In this document: one piece after another, positions 1-13,060 of the stretch
Numbering within the stretch: position 1 is the stretch's first letter
Layout of the letters: each line of letters opens with the position of its first letter
From: Sipunculus nudus
Lineage: Eukaryota > Annelida > Sipuncula > Golfingiida > Sipunculidae
Reading direction: 5' to 3'
Assembly: GCA_026874595.1 (NCBI GenBank)
Contig: CM049320.1
Location: 484,001-548,000 of the forward strand
Length of the DNA stretch: 64,000 bases
Notes under the pieces: model-generated
Database searches by the model: none
What the model saw: only the letters and a program-made list of their open reading frames with translations
What the model was told of the DNA's origin: nothing
Program-made: the position numbers and the translations under genes

Positions 1-3000
1 TTGTGCCATTTACAACAGGACTCCAGGCTGGTGCCATTTACAGGAGGACTCCACACATGCTGGTGCCATTCACATGAGGACTCCAGGCATGCTGGTTCCA
101 TTCACAGAAGGTCTCCAGGCACACTGGTGCCATTTACAGTAGGACTTCAGGCATGCTGGTTCCATTCACAGAAGGTCTCCAGGCAGGCTGGTGCCATTAT
201 CAGTAGGTCTTCAGGCATGCTGGTTCCATTCACAGAAGGTCTCCAGGCAGGCTGGTGCCATTTACAGTAGGACTCCAGCCATGCTGTTTCCATTCACAGA
301 AGGTCTCCAGGCAGGCTGGTGCCATTTACAGTAGGACTCCAGGCATGCTGGTTCCATTCACAGAAGGTCTTCAGGCAGGCTGGTGCCATTTACAGTAGGT
401 CTTCAGGCATGCTGGTTCCATTCACAGAAGGTTTCCAGGCAGGCTGGTGCCATTTACAGTAGGACTCCAGGCATGCTGGTTCCATTCACAGAAGGTCTCT
501 AGGCAGGCTGGTGCCATTTACAGTAGGTCTTCAGGCATGCTGGTTCCATTCACAGATGGTCTCCAGGCACGCTGGTGCCATTTACAGTAGGACTTCAGGC
601 ATGCTGGTTCCATTCACAGAAGGTCTCCAGGCAGGCTGGTGCCATTTACAGTAGGTCTTCAGGCATGCTGGTTCCATTCACAGAAGGTCTCCAGGCAGGC
701 TGGTGCCATTTACAGTAGGACTCCAGGCATGCTGGTTCCATTCACAGAAGGTCTCCAGGCAGGCTGGTGCCATTTACAGTAGGTCTTTAGGCATGCTGGT
801 TCCATTCACAGAAGGTCTCCAGGCAGGCTGATGCCATTTACAGTAGGTCTTCAGGCATGCTGGTTCCATTCACAGAAGGTCTCCAGGCAGGCTGGTGCCA
901 TTTACAGTAGGTCTTCAGGTATGCTGGTTCCATTCACATGAGGACTCCAGGCATGCTGGTTCCATTCATAGGACTCCAGGCAGGTGCCATTTACAGTAGG
1001 AATCCAGGCATGCTGGTTCCATTCATAGGACTCCAGGCTGGTGTCATTTACAGTAGGAATCCAGACATGCTTGTGCCATTTACAACAGGACTCCAGGCTG
1101 GTGCCATTTACAGGAGGACTCCACACATGCTGGTGCCATTCACATGAGGACTCCAGGCATGCTGGTTCCATTCACAGAAGGTCTCCAGGCACGCTGGTGC
1201 CATTTACAGTAGGACTTCAGGCATGCTGGTTCCATTCACAGAAGGTCTCCAGGCAGGCTGGTGCCATTTACAGTAGGTCTTCAGGCATGCTGGTTCCATT
1301 CACAGAAGGTCTCCAGGCAGGCTGGTGCCATTTACAGTAGGACTCCAGCCATGCTGTTTCCATTCACAGAAGGTCTCCAGGCAGGCTGGTGCCATTTACA
1401 GTAGGACTCCAGGCATGCTGGTTCCATTCACAGAAGGTCTTCAGGCAGGCTGGTGCCATTTACAGTAGGTCTTCAGGCATGCTGGTTCCATTCACAGAAG
1501 GTCTCCAGGCAGGCTGGTGCCATTTACAGTAGGACTCCAGGCATGCTGGTTCCATTCACAGAAGGTCTCCAGGCAGGCTGGTGCCATTTACAGTAGGACT
1601 CCAGGCATGCTGGTTCCATTCACAGAAGGTCTCCAGGCAGGCTGGTGCCATTTACAGTAGGTCTTCAGGCATGCTGGTTCCATTCATATGAGGACTCCAG
1701 GCATGCTGGATCCATTTATAGGACTCCAGGCTGGTGCCATTTACAATAGGAATCCAGACATGCTTGTGCCATTTACAACAGGACTCCAGGCTGGTGCCAT
1801 TTACAGGAGGACTCCACACATGCTGGTGCCATTCACATGAGGTCTCCAGGCAGGCTGGTGCCATTTACAGTAGGTCTTCAGGCATGCTGGTTACATTCAC
1901 AGAAGGTCTCCAGGCAGGCTGGTGCCATTTACAGTAGGACTCCAGGCATGCTGGTTCCATTCATAGAAGGTCTACAGGCAGGCTGGTGCCATTTACATTA
2001 GGTCTTCAGGCATGCTGGTTCCATTCACATTAGGACTCCAGGCATGCTGGTTCCATTCATAGGACTCCAGGCTGGTGCCATTTACAGTAGGAATCCAGAC
2101 ATGCTTGTGCCATTTACAACAGGACTCCAGGCTGGTGCCATTTACAGGAGGACTCCACACATGCTGGTGCCATTCACATGAGGACTCCAGGCATGCTGGT
2201 TCCATTCACAGAAGGTCTCCAGGCAGGCTGGTGCCATTTACAGTAGGTCTTCAGGCATGCTGGTTCCATTCACAGAAGGTCTCCAGGCAGGCTGGTGCCA
2301 TTTACAGTAGGACTCCAGGCATGCTGGTTCCAATTACAGAAGGTCTCCAGGCAGGCTGGTGCCATTTACAGTAGGTCTTCAGGCATGCTGGTTCCATTCA
2401 CAGAAGGTCTCCAGGCAGGCTGGTGCCATTTACAGTAGGTCTTCAGGCATGCTGGTTCCATTCACAGAAGGTCTCCAGGCAGGCTGGTGCCATTTACAGT
2501 AGGACTCCAGGCATGCTGGTTCCATTCACAGAAGGTCTCCAGGCAGGCTGGTGCCATTTACAGTAGGTCTTCAGGCATGCTGGTTCCATTCACAGAAGGT
2601 CTCCAGGCAGGCTGGTGCCATTTACAGTAGGACTCCAGGCATGCTGGTTCCATTCGCAGAAGGTCTCCAGGCAGGCTGGTGCCATTTACAGTAGGTCTTC
2701 AGGCATGCTGGTTCCATTCACAGAAGGTCTCCAGGCAGGTTGGTGCCATGTACAGTAGGACTCCAGGCATGCTGGTTCCATTCACAGCAGGTCTCCAGGC
2801 AGGCTGGTGCCATTTACAGTAGGACTCCAGGCATGCTGGTTCCATTCACAGAAGGTCTCCAGGCAGGCTGGTGCCATTTACAGTAGGAATCCAGACATGC
2901 TTGTGCCATTTACAACAGGACTCCAGGCTGGTGCCATTTACAGGAGGACTCCACACATGCTGGTGCCATTCACATGAGGACTCCAGGCATGCTGGTTCCA

Positions 3001-6000
3001 TTCACAGAAGGTCTCCAGGCAGGCTGGTGCCATTTACAGTAGGACTTCAGGCATGCTGGTTCCATTCACAGAAGGTCTCCAGGCAGGCTGGTGCCATTTA
3101 CAGTAGGTCTTCAGGCATGCTGGTTCCATTCACAGAAGGTCTCCAGGCAGGCTGGTGCCATTTACAGTAGGACTCCAGCCATGCTGTTTCCATTCACAGA
3201 AGGTCTCCAGGCAGGCTGGTGCCATTTACAGTAGGACTCCAGGCATGCTGGTTCCATTCACAGAAGGTCTTCAGGCAGGCTGGTGCCATTTACAGTAGGT
3301 CTTCAGGCATGCTGGTTCCATTCACAGAAGGTCTCCAGGCAGGCTGGTGCCATTTACAGTAGGACTCCAGGCATGCTGGTTCCATTCACAGAAGGTCTCC
3401 AGGCAGGCTGGTGCCATTTACAGTAGGACTCCAGGCATGCTGGTTCCATTCACAGAAGGTCTCCAGGCAGGCTGGTGCCATTTACAGTAGGTCTTCAGGC
3501 ATGCTGGTTCCATTCATATGAGGACTCCAGGCATGCTGGATCCATTTATAGGACTCCAGGCTGGTGCCATTCACAATAGGAATCCAGACATGCTTGTGCC
3601 ATTTACAACAGGACTCCAGGCTGGTGCCATTTACAGGAGGACTCCACACATGCTGGTGCCATTCACATGAGGTCTCCAGGCAGGCTGGTGCCATTTACAG
3701 TAGGTCTTCAGGCATGCTGGTTACATTCACAGAAGGTCTCCAGGCAGGCTGGTGCCATTTACAGTAGGACTCCAGGCATGCTGGTTCCATTCACAGAAGG
3801 TCTACAGGCAGGCTGGTGCCATTTACATTAGGTCTTCAGGCATGCTGGTTCCATTCACATTAGGACTCCAGGCATGCTGGTTCCATTCATAGGACTCCAG
3901 GCTGGTGCCATTTACAGTAGGAATCCAGACATGCTTGTGCCATTTACAACAGGACTCCAGGCTGGTGCCATTTACAGGAGGACTCCACACATGCTGGTGC
4001 CATTCACATGAGGACTCCAGGCATGCTGGTTCCATTCACAGAAGGTCTCCAGGCAGGCTGGTGCCATTTACAGTAGGTCTTCAGGCATGCTGGTTCCATT
4101 CACAGAAGGTCTCCAGGCAGGCTGGTGCCATTTACAGTAGGACTCCAGGCATGCTGGTTCCAATTACAGAAGGTCTCCAGGCAGGCTGGTGCCATTTACA
4201 GTAGGTCTTCAGGCATGCTGGTTCCATTCACAGAAGGTCTCCAGGCAGGCTGGTGCCATTTACAGTAGGTCTTCAGGCATGCTGGTTCCATTCACAGAAG
4301 GTCTCCAGGCAGGCTGGTGCCATTTACAGTAGGACTCCAGGCATGCTGGTTCCATTCACAGAAGGTCTCCAGGCAGGCTGGTGCCATTTACAGTAGGTCT
4401 TCAGGCATGCTGGTTCCATTCACAGAAGGTCTCCAGGCAGGCTGGTGCCATTTACAGTAGGACTCCAGGCATGCTGGTTCCATTCGCAGAAGGTCTCCAG
4501 GCAGGTTGGTGCCATTTACAGTAGGTCTTCAGGCATGCTGGTTCCATTCACAGAAGGTCTCCAGGCAGGTTGGTGCCATGTACTGTAGGACTCCAGGCAT
4601 GCTGGTTCCATTCACAGCAGGTCTCCAGGCAGGCTGGTGCCATTTACAGTAGGACTCCAGGCATGCTGGTTCCATTCACAGAAGGTCTCCAGGCAGGCTG
4701 GTGCCATTTACAGTAGGAATCCAGACATGCTTGTGCCATTTACAATAGGACTCCAGGCTGGTGCCATTTACAGGAGGACTCCACACATGCTGGTGCCATT
4801 CACATGAGGACTCCAGGCATGCTGGTTCCATTCACAGAAGGTCTCCAGGCAGGCTGGTGCCATTTACAGTAGGTCTTCAGGCATGCTGGTTCCATTCACA
4901 GAAGGTCTCCAGGCAGGCTGGTGCCATTTACAGTAGGACTCCAGGCATGCTGGTTCCATTCACAGAAGGTCTCCAGGCAGGCTGGTGCCATTTACAGTAG
5001 GTCTTAAGGCATGCTGGTTCCATTCACATGAGGACTCCAGGCATGCTGGTTCCATTCATAGGACTCCAGGCTGGTGCCATTTACAGTAGGAATCCAGACA
5101 GGCTTGTGCCAATTACAACAGGACTCAAGGCTGGTGCCATTTACAGGAGGACTCCACACATGCTGGTGCCATTCACAGAAGGTCTCCAGGCAGGCTGGTG
5201 CCATTTACAGTAGGACTCCAGGCATGCTGGTTCCAATTACAGAAGGTCTCCAGGCAGGCTGGTGCCATTTACAGTAGGTCTTCAGGCATGCTGGTTCCAT
5301 TCACAGAAGGTCTCCAGGCAGGCTGGTGCCATTTACAGTAGGTCTTCAGGCATGCTGGTTCCATTCACAGAAGGTCTCCAGGCAGGCTGGTGCCATTTAC
5401 AGTAGGTCTTCAGGCATGCTGGTTCCATTCACATGAGGACTCCAGGCATGCTGGTTCCATTCAAAGGACTCCAGGCTGGTGCCATTTACAGTAGGAATCC
5501 AGACATGCTTGTGCCATTTACAACAGGACAACAGGCTGGTGCCATTTATAGGAGGACTCCACACATGCTGGTGCCATACACATGAGGACTCCAGGCATGC
5601 TGGTTCCAATCATAGGACTCCAGACTGGTGCCATTTACAGTAGGAATCCAGACATGCTTGTGCCATTTACAGGAGGACTCCACACATGCTGGTGCCATTC
5701 ACATGAGGACTCCAGGCATGCTGGTTCCATTCACAGAAGGTCTCCAGGCAGGCTGGAGCCATTTACAGTAGGTCTTCAGGCATGCTGGTTCCATTCACAG
5801 AAGGTCTCCAGGCAGGCTGGTGCCATTTACAGTAGGACTCCAGGCATGCTGGTTCCATTCACAGAAGGTCTCCAGGCAGGCTGGTGCCATTTACAGTAGG
5901 TCTTAAGGCATGCTGGTTCCATTCACATGAGGACTCCAGGCATGCTGGTTCCATTCATAGGACTCCAGGCTGGTGCCATTTACAGTAGGAATCCAGACAG

Positions 6001-6795
6001 GCTTGTGCCAATTACAACAGGACTCAAGGCTGGTGCCATTTACAGGAGGACTCCACACATGCTGGTGCCATTCACATGAGTACTCCAGGCATGCTGGTTC
6101 CATTCACAGAAGGTCTCCAGGCAGGCTGGTGCCATTTACAGTAGGACTTCAGGCATGCTGGTTCCATTCACAGAAGGTCTCCAGGCAGGCTGGTGCCATT
6201 TACAGTAGGACTCCAGGCATGCTGGTTCCATTCACAGAAGGTCTCCAGGCAGGCTGGTGCCATTTACAGTAGGTCTTCAGGCATGCTGGTTCCATTCACA
6301 GAAGGTCTCCAGGCAGGCTGGTGCCATTTACAGTAGGACTCCAGGCATGCTGGTTCCATTCACAGAAGGTCTCCAGGCAAGCTGGTGCCATTTACAGTAT
6401 GACTCCAGGCATGTTGGTTCCATTCACAGAAGGTCTCCAGGCAGGCTGGTGCCATTTACAGTAGGACTCCAGGCATGCTGGTTCCATTCACAGAAGGTCT
6501 CCAGGCAGGCTGGTGCCATTTACAGTAGGTCTTCAGGCATGCTGGTTCCATTCACATGAGGACTCCAGGCATGCTGGTTCAATTCATAGGACTCCAGGCT
6601 GGTGCCATTTACAGGAGGACTCCACACATGCTGGTGCCATTTACATGAGGACTCCAGGCATGCTGGTTCCATTCATAGGACTCCAGGCTGGTGCCATTTA
6701 CAGTAGGAATCCAGACATGCTTGGGCCAATTACAACAGAACTCAAAGCTGGTGCCATTTAGAGGAGGACTCAAAGCAGGCTGGTGCCATTTACAG
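1..6795. repeat. 32/64-bp satellite array with 1830-bp higher-order repeat
   Basis: A 32-bp unit is arranged as 64-bp dimers. One half begins CAGGCATGCTGGTTCCATTC and the other CAGGCAGGCTGGTGCCATTT; each is followed by ACAGAAGG or ACAGTAGG and a short TCTC/ACTC link. Some halves lack 4 bp (28-bp units). A distinctive cluster containing ATCCAGACATGCTTG recurs at 1071, 2901 and 4731, so a higher-order block of 1830 bp is present in near-identical copies. A partial block starts at base 1 (offset 1070). Open frames of up to about 105 codons here come from the repeat lacking stops in some phases and are not genes. The array runs off the left edge. Confidence 0.97.
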
Positions 6796-7960
6796 ACCTG
6801 TCAAATGTAAATGACCAAAAAAAGAGTATGTGGCCTTGAAAAAAAGAGGATACTTCTTTGAATTAAAGAGTGAAAAAAGAGTGTAATTCGCAGCAATTCC
6901 CCTTTTTTTATCACAGACTGAATAAAGAGTTGCTTCACATACTGCAATGTGTTCATATATTGTTCCCAAAGTCAGAAACATACATGGCGCACATCGCACA
7001 TAAGGGCATTTTTCACGTTGTGACACCCATGCTGGACATTTGCACACATAAAAATTTTGAAGTGTCCCATGTTCTAACTTAACTGTTAAAGCAGGAGAGA
7101 AATAGTATATATCGGAATTCTTTAACTAAAAAAAGTGCTAAAAAAGTGAAAACAAAGTAATTAGCATCATATTCAAGAAATCCTTAAAAATGGATCACCA
7201 GTCACAACATTACAATGGACGGCTACAGATATCCACACCTGGAAAGGATTCAGCAACAGCCGGGAAGATATGACTTTACTTGGATACAATATTTGTATAC
7301 ACTCAACTTTGAAAGCACAGCCATATTATAGGCTATGGATCTTGGTTGGCTTTAAGCAGTGATCAGTGTTTATGTTCCCAAAGCTGACATCTAACACAAT
7401 ATGGACCATTAGTGTAAATCCATATATAGATGATGGTGGCCACACAAGACTGATCTCGCATCTCCTCTGTGGCCACGCCACTGATACAGTTCTCGTCTTG
7501 AACTGTAGGGAATGATACAAAAGGTGTCCTAAGGGGGAGGGGGCATTTTCCATATTGTCACCTAAATCATAAGATATTACACTCAATTTTTTCAAGGGGC
7601 AATTGCAGCACCACCTGACGGTAACTACGACTATGGTTAAAGTCAGAGAACAAATTCAAATATCACAAAATGAACAGAACTTCTGAGAGCATAGTTTTAT
7701 TATATTGATATGTATGTAGTAAGTAGGGTTTGAATTATATTTATATTTTTATAAGTTAATCTGTTGCTTATTAATTTACAAACTAGAAAATGTCCAGAGG
7801 ACTGTATCCCCAGCCAGATGGGAATATGAGAAATGTGTATACACACCATCACACACACATCCACCCCCTCACAGTCACAGAACTGACCGAAAACACTTCG
7901 TGCAGACAATCTGAGAACCTGATCTGCTGCCAATATGGAAACTGACTTATAGGGATCCAC
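6796..7960. other. non-coding stretch, no recognised feature
   Basis: AT-rich sequence following the satellite. Short open frames on both strands (up to about 89 codons) show no family motif. I see no tandem repeat, RNA gene or transposon end here. Confidence 0.5.
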
Positions 7961-8517
7961 CTACTATTATAATTAGAAGCAGATCCCAGTAATCCTTTTT
8001 GAGAGAGTGTGGAATGTTAAAATTTTATATAATTCATAAAAAAAAGAATAGCTGATGTGCATAACACGCTTGTGGTGTATCTGGTGACCTCGGACGTCAT
8101 TAAATAAGCGTGAATTTTTATGAGGATGTAATTCAGGTGAGAAACTATTGGTAAATATGTTTATTGAGTCTCATGAAAATCCATAAGATTTTTGGTAAGT
8201 CACCATGGTGCCACCAAATTTGGTGACCTCTGACCTTATGAAATATGCGTTGATTTTGCTGGAAATTGAAATTATGCAAGATATTATATAAATATTTCTG
8301 CCGAGTCTGATCAAAATCCATCGTATTCCTCGTACAACAAAGTAGCCTTGTGACCTTGGTCCTCATTAAATATGCAGGGATTCACCTATAGTCGAACTCG
8401 GGTGAGACAATCTAATGTTAAGTAGTTAATATGGTGAGTTTCATGAAAACCCATCAAAGACCTGGCAAGTTATCATGGCACACTTATAGTTAACAGACTG
8501 AAGGACAGGTAGATGGA
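7961..8517. repeat. left half of a dispersed repeat with about 130-bp internal units
   Basis: Three diverged units begin near 8083, 8221 and 8348, each with a GTGACCT..T-TAAATA/GAAATATGCG block and a later TCATGAAAA/TCAAAATCCAT block. The repeat runs into a GGACAGGTAGATGGACAG tail. It continues on the far side of the retrotransposon at 12708, where GACCAAA..CTAAT..CTCTGGAGACCC occurs twice. The retrotransposon split this repeat. Confidence 0.6.
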
Positions 8518-8536
8518 CAGAGGGACTTTGGGTATT
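8518..8536. repeat. target-site duplication, left copy
   Basis: CAGAGGGACTTTGGGTATT here matches CAGAGGGACTTCGGGTATT at 12689-12707 with one mismatch in 19. The two copies bracket the retrotransposon and join the two halves of the dispersed repeat when the insert is removed. Confidence 0.9.
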
Positions 8537-8673
8537 GATTGATTGATTGATTCTTTATTTCCTCCAATAATGAAGAGTACATAATCACATTATTTCATAA
8601 TACAGAATTTAAATGCAAATAAACAGAATTAGAATACAGATATAATACTACAAGTTTGTACACTCTGTCCCTG

Positions 8674-11600
8674 TTATATATGTCTTATCATATAGTTGCA
8701 TTGTTGAGGCCAAAGTTCTAATATCTCTCTTCGCAGATCATGTAAATATAGTGCTGCATTGTAGAAGAAAAAAACATTATCAGTCGGTGACAATAAAGGT
8801 ACCTCTTTGCCAAAACAGTGAGCTACAAATAATTCGTCTTCTACATTGCGTAGGTAGACACCTGCTTCAATAGGTAATACATTGATTATAAACGACCAAA
8901 ATTCCTCTCTTTGATTATGTGTAAAGTCACAGGAAAGCAAAACATGTGCAATGGGATTCACATACAATGTATCGCAAAATTGACAGAGAGTTTCTACAGA
9001 TAGGCATTCTAAGTGGTCATAATACGCTAGCAGTTGCGCAGAGGTTCTGAATATTTTAAATGAACTGGGAATTAAAGTTGCGTAACTCCATGATACAGAT
9101 GGGTAGAAAATACATTCTTTGACCAGGTTGATCATCCTGAACGAAACACTATCACCTGTCCTTGAGATATATTCTGATTCTTCATATGATATTACAACCT
9201 GTGTGACAATTTGTGACCACTGATTTTTTTAGGGAAAACACGAATCATTCATGACCTTATTTATATAATCAGAAAGATCATATTTTCGAAGTAGGTCGCA
9301 CATATCCGCAACAGTACCGAAACTTTTAACTGTTGCGCGCTCAAGGTGATTCTTTAACCTGGCGTGAAAAATGTTGTATATAATACCGTCTGTATCATGT
9401 CTGCATAGACGACCAAAGAAGAGAAGTTTTTGTCTGTCTACCCACGCCTGAACGCGCGGAAGTCCTAACATGCTCAGAGCTATATCAGAGCGGGTACTGA
9501 CATGAAATCCTTGTATATGTTTTATACAAAAGCGATACATTCTTTCAAGTGATAACATGTTATAATTCGTCAATCTGCTCCAGAGTTCGGCACCATATAA
9601 TGCTTTGGGCAAAATTATAACTTTTAGAGCCTTAACTGAATTTAATGAATTAAGACCATTTGGACCCACTCCAGCACCAAATAAAGACATGAAAATACCT
9701 TTACCCTTACGAGACGCTTCCGATGTACATTCTGTCCATGTCAGTAAAGGATCTATAATTATACCCAGACGTTTATGACTTCTACATTGTCTAATCTCCT
9801 GCTGTCCAAGAAACCACTTTCTCTGTTTACAGAGCCGATTGAACCAACGATGGCTCTCTCCAAAAGTCATTACAACTGTCTTATATGGATTAAATGAAAA
9901 GCGCCACTTTTGAGCATACTTGTTTCATATATCAATCATGTTTTGTAGTCCGTCAGGTGAAAAGGACATTAAAACAATGTCATCAGCCTGCGTCGGGGAA
10001 CCAGAATATAAATGATCAATTCGTGTTCCATATCCGGATTGACGAAGTTCAACTAATAGCTCGTTTATGTACAGCGAATAAAGCCAGGGGGAAAGTACAC
10101 CACCCTGCCTAACAGACTGTCCCACTGAAAACCATTTACTCATTTCACCACCGTAAGAGACCGCACTTTCCATAGCTGTATATGCATTCATTATTACTTT
10201 CCACGTCTTTCTTCGAAATCCAAAATCATACAATTTAATGAACAACCCTGAATGCCAAACCCGGTCGAAAGCCTTGGAACTGTCCAGGAAACAAGAATAA
10301 ACTTTAGATCCTCGCTCATAAGAATAACTAACGGTCTCCTGAAGTATAAACGACGGGTGAATCGCGCTCAAGCCTTTTTGGAATGCGCACTGCATAGGGT
10401 CAGGAAAAACATCCACCTGATCATATGTTAATAAATACAGTTTTATTCTGGACAGAATAATAAACTCTAAAAGCTTATAAAGACAGGGAAGAAGGGTTAT
10501 ACCCCTGTAGTTATCTGGGTTTGAATGACTTTTTGCAGGATTTTTGAGTAAAGTAATAATAACGCCTCTTTTCATACCACGTGGTATTACTTCTTTATGA
10601 AGAATACAGTTAAAAAGCAATGTTAAAAAAAGGACCGATGATGTTTACCCCATATTTGATATGTTCATTTGTCAGGCCATCGTATCCTCCTGCCTTTTCT
10701 GCTTTCAGAGATGTTATTGCTAAATAAACATCTTCCTCTGCAATTTTACTGTCCATTATTGGACAGAAAAATTCGTTGCATTCGGTTCTGCGTTTATACA
10801 GTGCCTCCTCAATTTTCTCTCTGAACATGTTATCAAACAAAGGGGTGTCATTTGGGGAATAAAGCGAATGGAAATAATCTGCCCAAGCATTAGCTGAATC
10901 TACAGGATTCCTATATGTAATATCTCCAAACTTAATAGGGGAAATTAGATCGCGACCTTGTTTGGCACGCCGGGCTCGTCGAATATGCGACCATAATTTA
11001 TCTATGTCAAGATCTGAACCTTGGTCAATGTTTTCATACAGTTCCAAATCCTTAATTAAAAGGTAATGCCGCATTTGTCGCCGAAAAGCCCTGTAAGCAG
11101 ATTTGTATTTTACGTATGAATCATGTTCCATGCCCCTGGGGCGACCTTCACGTATCCAACTATGGCGTGAGTTAGCCATTTCATCATGGTAAGGTTTAAG
11201 AAACTCTGACCATTTTGGCTTGATATGAGGAGAGTAACGTCTGCGTCAAACCACCCCTGTTCCTGCTTTAAGTAACGCTGAAGTTAAATTGTCATAATAT
11301 AAATTAAGATCTGCCTCTGAACAGTTCATTACATCGGGTTTTTCAATACGTTGGAGTCGCGTATTAAGATTATCATTATACTGACATCTGATTGACGGAT
11401 CTGTCAGCTTTTTCCAATCGAACTTGTAAGATCGCCACTTTTTCTTGGGGAGGGGGGTACACATATAATTAGTACACGTTAACACGGGCAAATGATCAGA
11501 GGTGTTAATAGTTTCATCGTCTATAATTTTGCAATTAAATTCATTGACTCTCGACGTTGGAACTATCACGTGATCAATTAATGACCTATTATAGCCATTG

Positions 11601-12117
11601 TCATATGGGTCAAAAGTATAAGTTGGACCGTCACAGTCATGATTAACACACAGAAAAGTTAATTCATTGTCTCTTAGAAACCTTTCAATTAGTTGTGACC
11701 TTGATGTAAAGATTCTTTGATATCTAGGACCACTAAATATAAACCAAACAAAAACAAAGGTAACGATCCCTGTCTGAAAATGGAAACACCTATCACGCGA
11801 TCATCGGATATATCTGTAATCGGAGACACCTGTAAAGAAAGCGATTTTTTCCACAATATTGCAATACCACCCTTTCCTCTCCTGTATGGATCGAGCGGAT
11901 TGAGAGATGCATCTGATACAGCATGAACAGTGTATTTGTCATGATGTAAATTTAAGAAACTAAGATTAGCTGAAAACATCCAGTGCTCGGCAATGAAACA
12001 TATATCTACACTAAATCGGTCAAGTAGGTTACATAGATACATTGAAGACCCAAAAACACCCCTGACATTGAATGACATTATTTTGAAAACAGTGTCAGTG
12101 AATGGTAAATTCTGCAT
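8674..12117 (-). pseudogene. retrotransposon ORF2: endonuclease-reverse transcriptase, inactivated
   Basis: The frame opens at 12117. Endonuclease motifs are MSFNVRG, AEHW, GKGGIAILW and DDRVIGV near the start and SDHLPV near 11500-11480. Reverse transcriptase motifs follow: KAGGYDGLTNEHI (about 10680), YRGITLLP (about 10500), FLDSSKAFDRVWH (about 10270), RQGGVLSPWLY (about 10100) and QADDIVLMS (about 9975). The C-terminal part has C-x2-C-x9-H-x4-C near 9010-8950. Breaks: a frameshift near 11715-11735 inside the endonuclease, a stop near 11246, a frameshift at a T-run near 10620, an in-frame TGA near 9925 and an in-frame TAA near 9229. The active-site box reads QADD rather than the usual Y/F-A-D-D. 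The role would have been nicking and reverse transcription of its own RNA. It is not functional as read. Confidence 0.92.
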
Positions 12118-12150
12118 AGTATTAGAGCACAGGTCCTCAGGATAAACTAA

Positions 12151-12635
12151 TTAATAAGACTGCGATGAACGGTAATAAGTTCTACCACCAGTTGGACCTC
12201 TGACATATGATGCTTGTCTCCAGTTTCGGATGTATACATTGTCCGGCCAAAAGTAAGGGTCCTCCACGATGTGACCTTTTGAATACGGAATTACCAGATG
12301 AGCCCCTAAATGAGGTCCGTTACGGCATGGGAACAACCTAATGCTTACAGGCTGGATTCCCTCATACCTCAAGTAGGATTCAATGTCAGATTTGTCAACA
12401 CCGGGATCTATATTCCCTACATAATATGCTTTATTCACTCTGGAGCCGGTGCTGCGTTCCCTTTTTGTGCCATGTGCACCACGTCCAGTAACAACGCGAA
12501 TGGACGTTGATGGATTTTCCCGGTTACCCCGAGCGAAGTCGTTTCCACTCACATCTTCATCTGTTATTGATGTGACCGAAATGTGAGCTGGACCAGCGCG
12601 TTTGCTGGACTGATCAACTTGTAATCTCGTCTGTC
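12151..12635 (-). pseudogene. retrotransposon ORF1, C-terminal part only
   Basis: About 160 codons of ORF1 end at 12151, 33 bp before ORF2 begins. The last part looks like an RNA-recognition-type fold: AYYVGNIDPGV followed by a charged helix, then HLVIPYS and WPDNVYIRNW. That pattern is common in the ORF1 proteins of CR1/L2-like elements, which bind the element RNA. The N-terminal part is missing because the copy is 5'-truncated. The reading frame happens to run on through the satellite fragment and target-site duplication to 12750; that extension is not part of the element. Confidence 0.75.
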
Positions 12636-12692
12636 CATGCTGGTTCCATTCATAGGACTCCAGGCTGGTGCCATTTACAGTAGGAATCCAGA
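12636..12692. repeat. satellite fragment at the retrotransposon 5' junction
   Basis: 57 bp are identical to satellite positions 2043-2099 (CATGCTGGTTCC ... AATCCAGA). The match overlaps the right target-site duplication by 4 bp (CAGA). It is the only satellite sequence I see outside 1-6795. Confidence 0.9.
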
Positions 12693-12707
12693 GGGACTTC
12701 GGGTATT
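12689..12707. repeat. target-site duplication, right copy
   Basis: CAGAGGGACTTCGGGTATT, 18 of 19 bases shared with 8518-8536. Confidence 0.9.
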
Positions 12708-13060
12708 CCATAATACCTCCCGTCATAGACGGAATCCAAAAATCATTCACGTGTGACCAAACTCTAATAAACTCTGGAGACCCTTAAGATGCACCTGCTA
12801 CTCTAATAAGAAGTAGGTCCTAGTAAAACTTATTGAGAAATAAAAGTCACATATGAAATGCAACAATTTTGTTAAAAAATTCATTCAAGTGTGACCAAAA
12901 CCTAATCAGCTCTGGAGACCCATCAGTTGCACCTCCTGCTATTATTTGAATGTCCTAGTAAAACTTTTCTGTCACGGACAGACAGACGAACGGAGCTGAT
13001 CAGTGATCACTATATTCCCCTCTCCGCTGAGGTGGGGGATAATTATCTTTGGGCATGTTA
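12708..13060. repeat. right half of the dispersed repeat split by the retrotransposon
   Basis: Two units (starting near 12745 and 12884) share TCA(C/A)GTGTGACCAAA, CTCTGGAGACCC and the GTCCTAGTAAAACTT block, followed by a GACAGACAGACGAACGGA tail. The sequence is the continuation of 7961-8517. Confidence 0.6.

Larger units (their letters stand above)
8537..12688 (-). mobile_element. 5'-truncated non-LTR retrotransposon (LINE) copy
   Basis: On the minus strand the order is truncated ORF1, apurinic-type endonuclease, reverse transcriptase, a Cys-His C-terminal region, a short AT-rich 3' end and an (AATC)n tail at about 8537-8552. A 19-bp target-site duplication flanks it, which fits target-primed reverse transcription. 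Stops and frameshifts show the copy is dead. The 5' end is truncated inside ORF1 and capped by a satellite fragment (12636-12692). The paired RRM-like ORF1 and apurinic endonuclease place it in a CR1/L2/Jockey-like group; the exact clade is not resolved. Confidence 0.93.

Noticed and set aside
1-6761. Many open frames of 60-105 codons in the satellite
   Set aside because: They repeat with the array, shift with unit length and have no independent start or motif.
7187-7600. Possible hAT-type transposase fragment
   Set aside because: Only a vague Trp-Thr pattern, with stops; not enough to call.
12636-12750. Extension of LINE ORF1 to an upstream ATG at 12750
   Set aside because: The frame crosses the target-site duplication and satellite filler, so it is not the original protein start.
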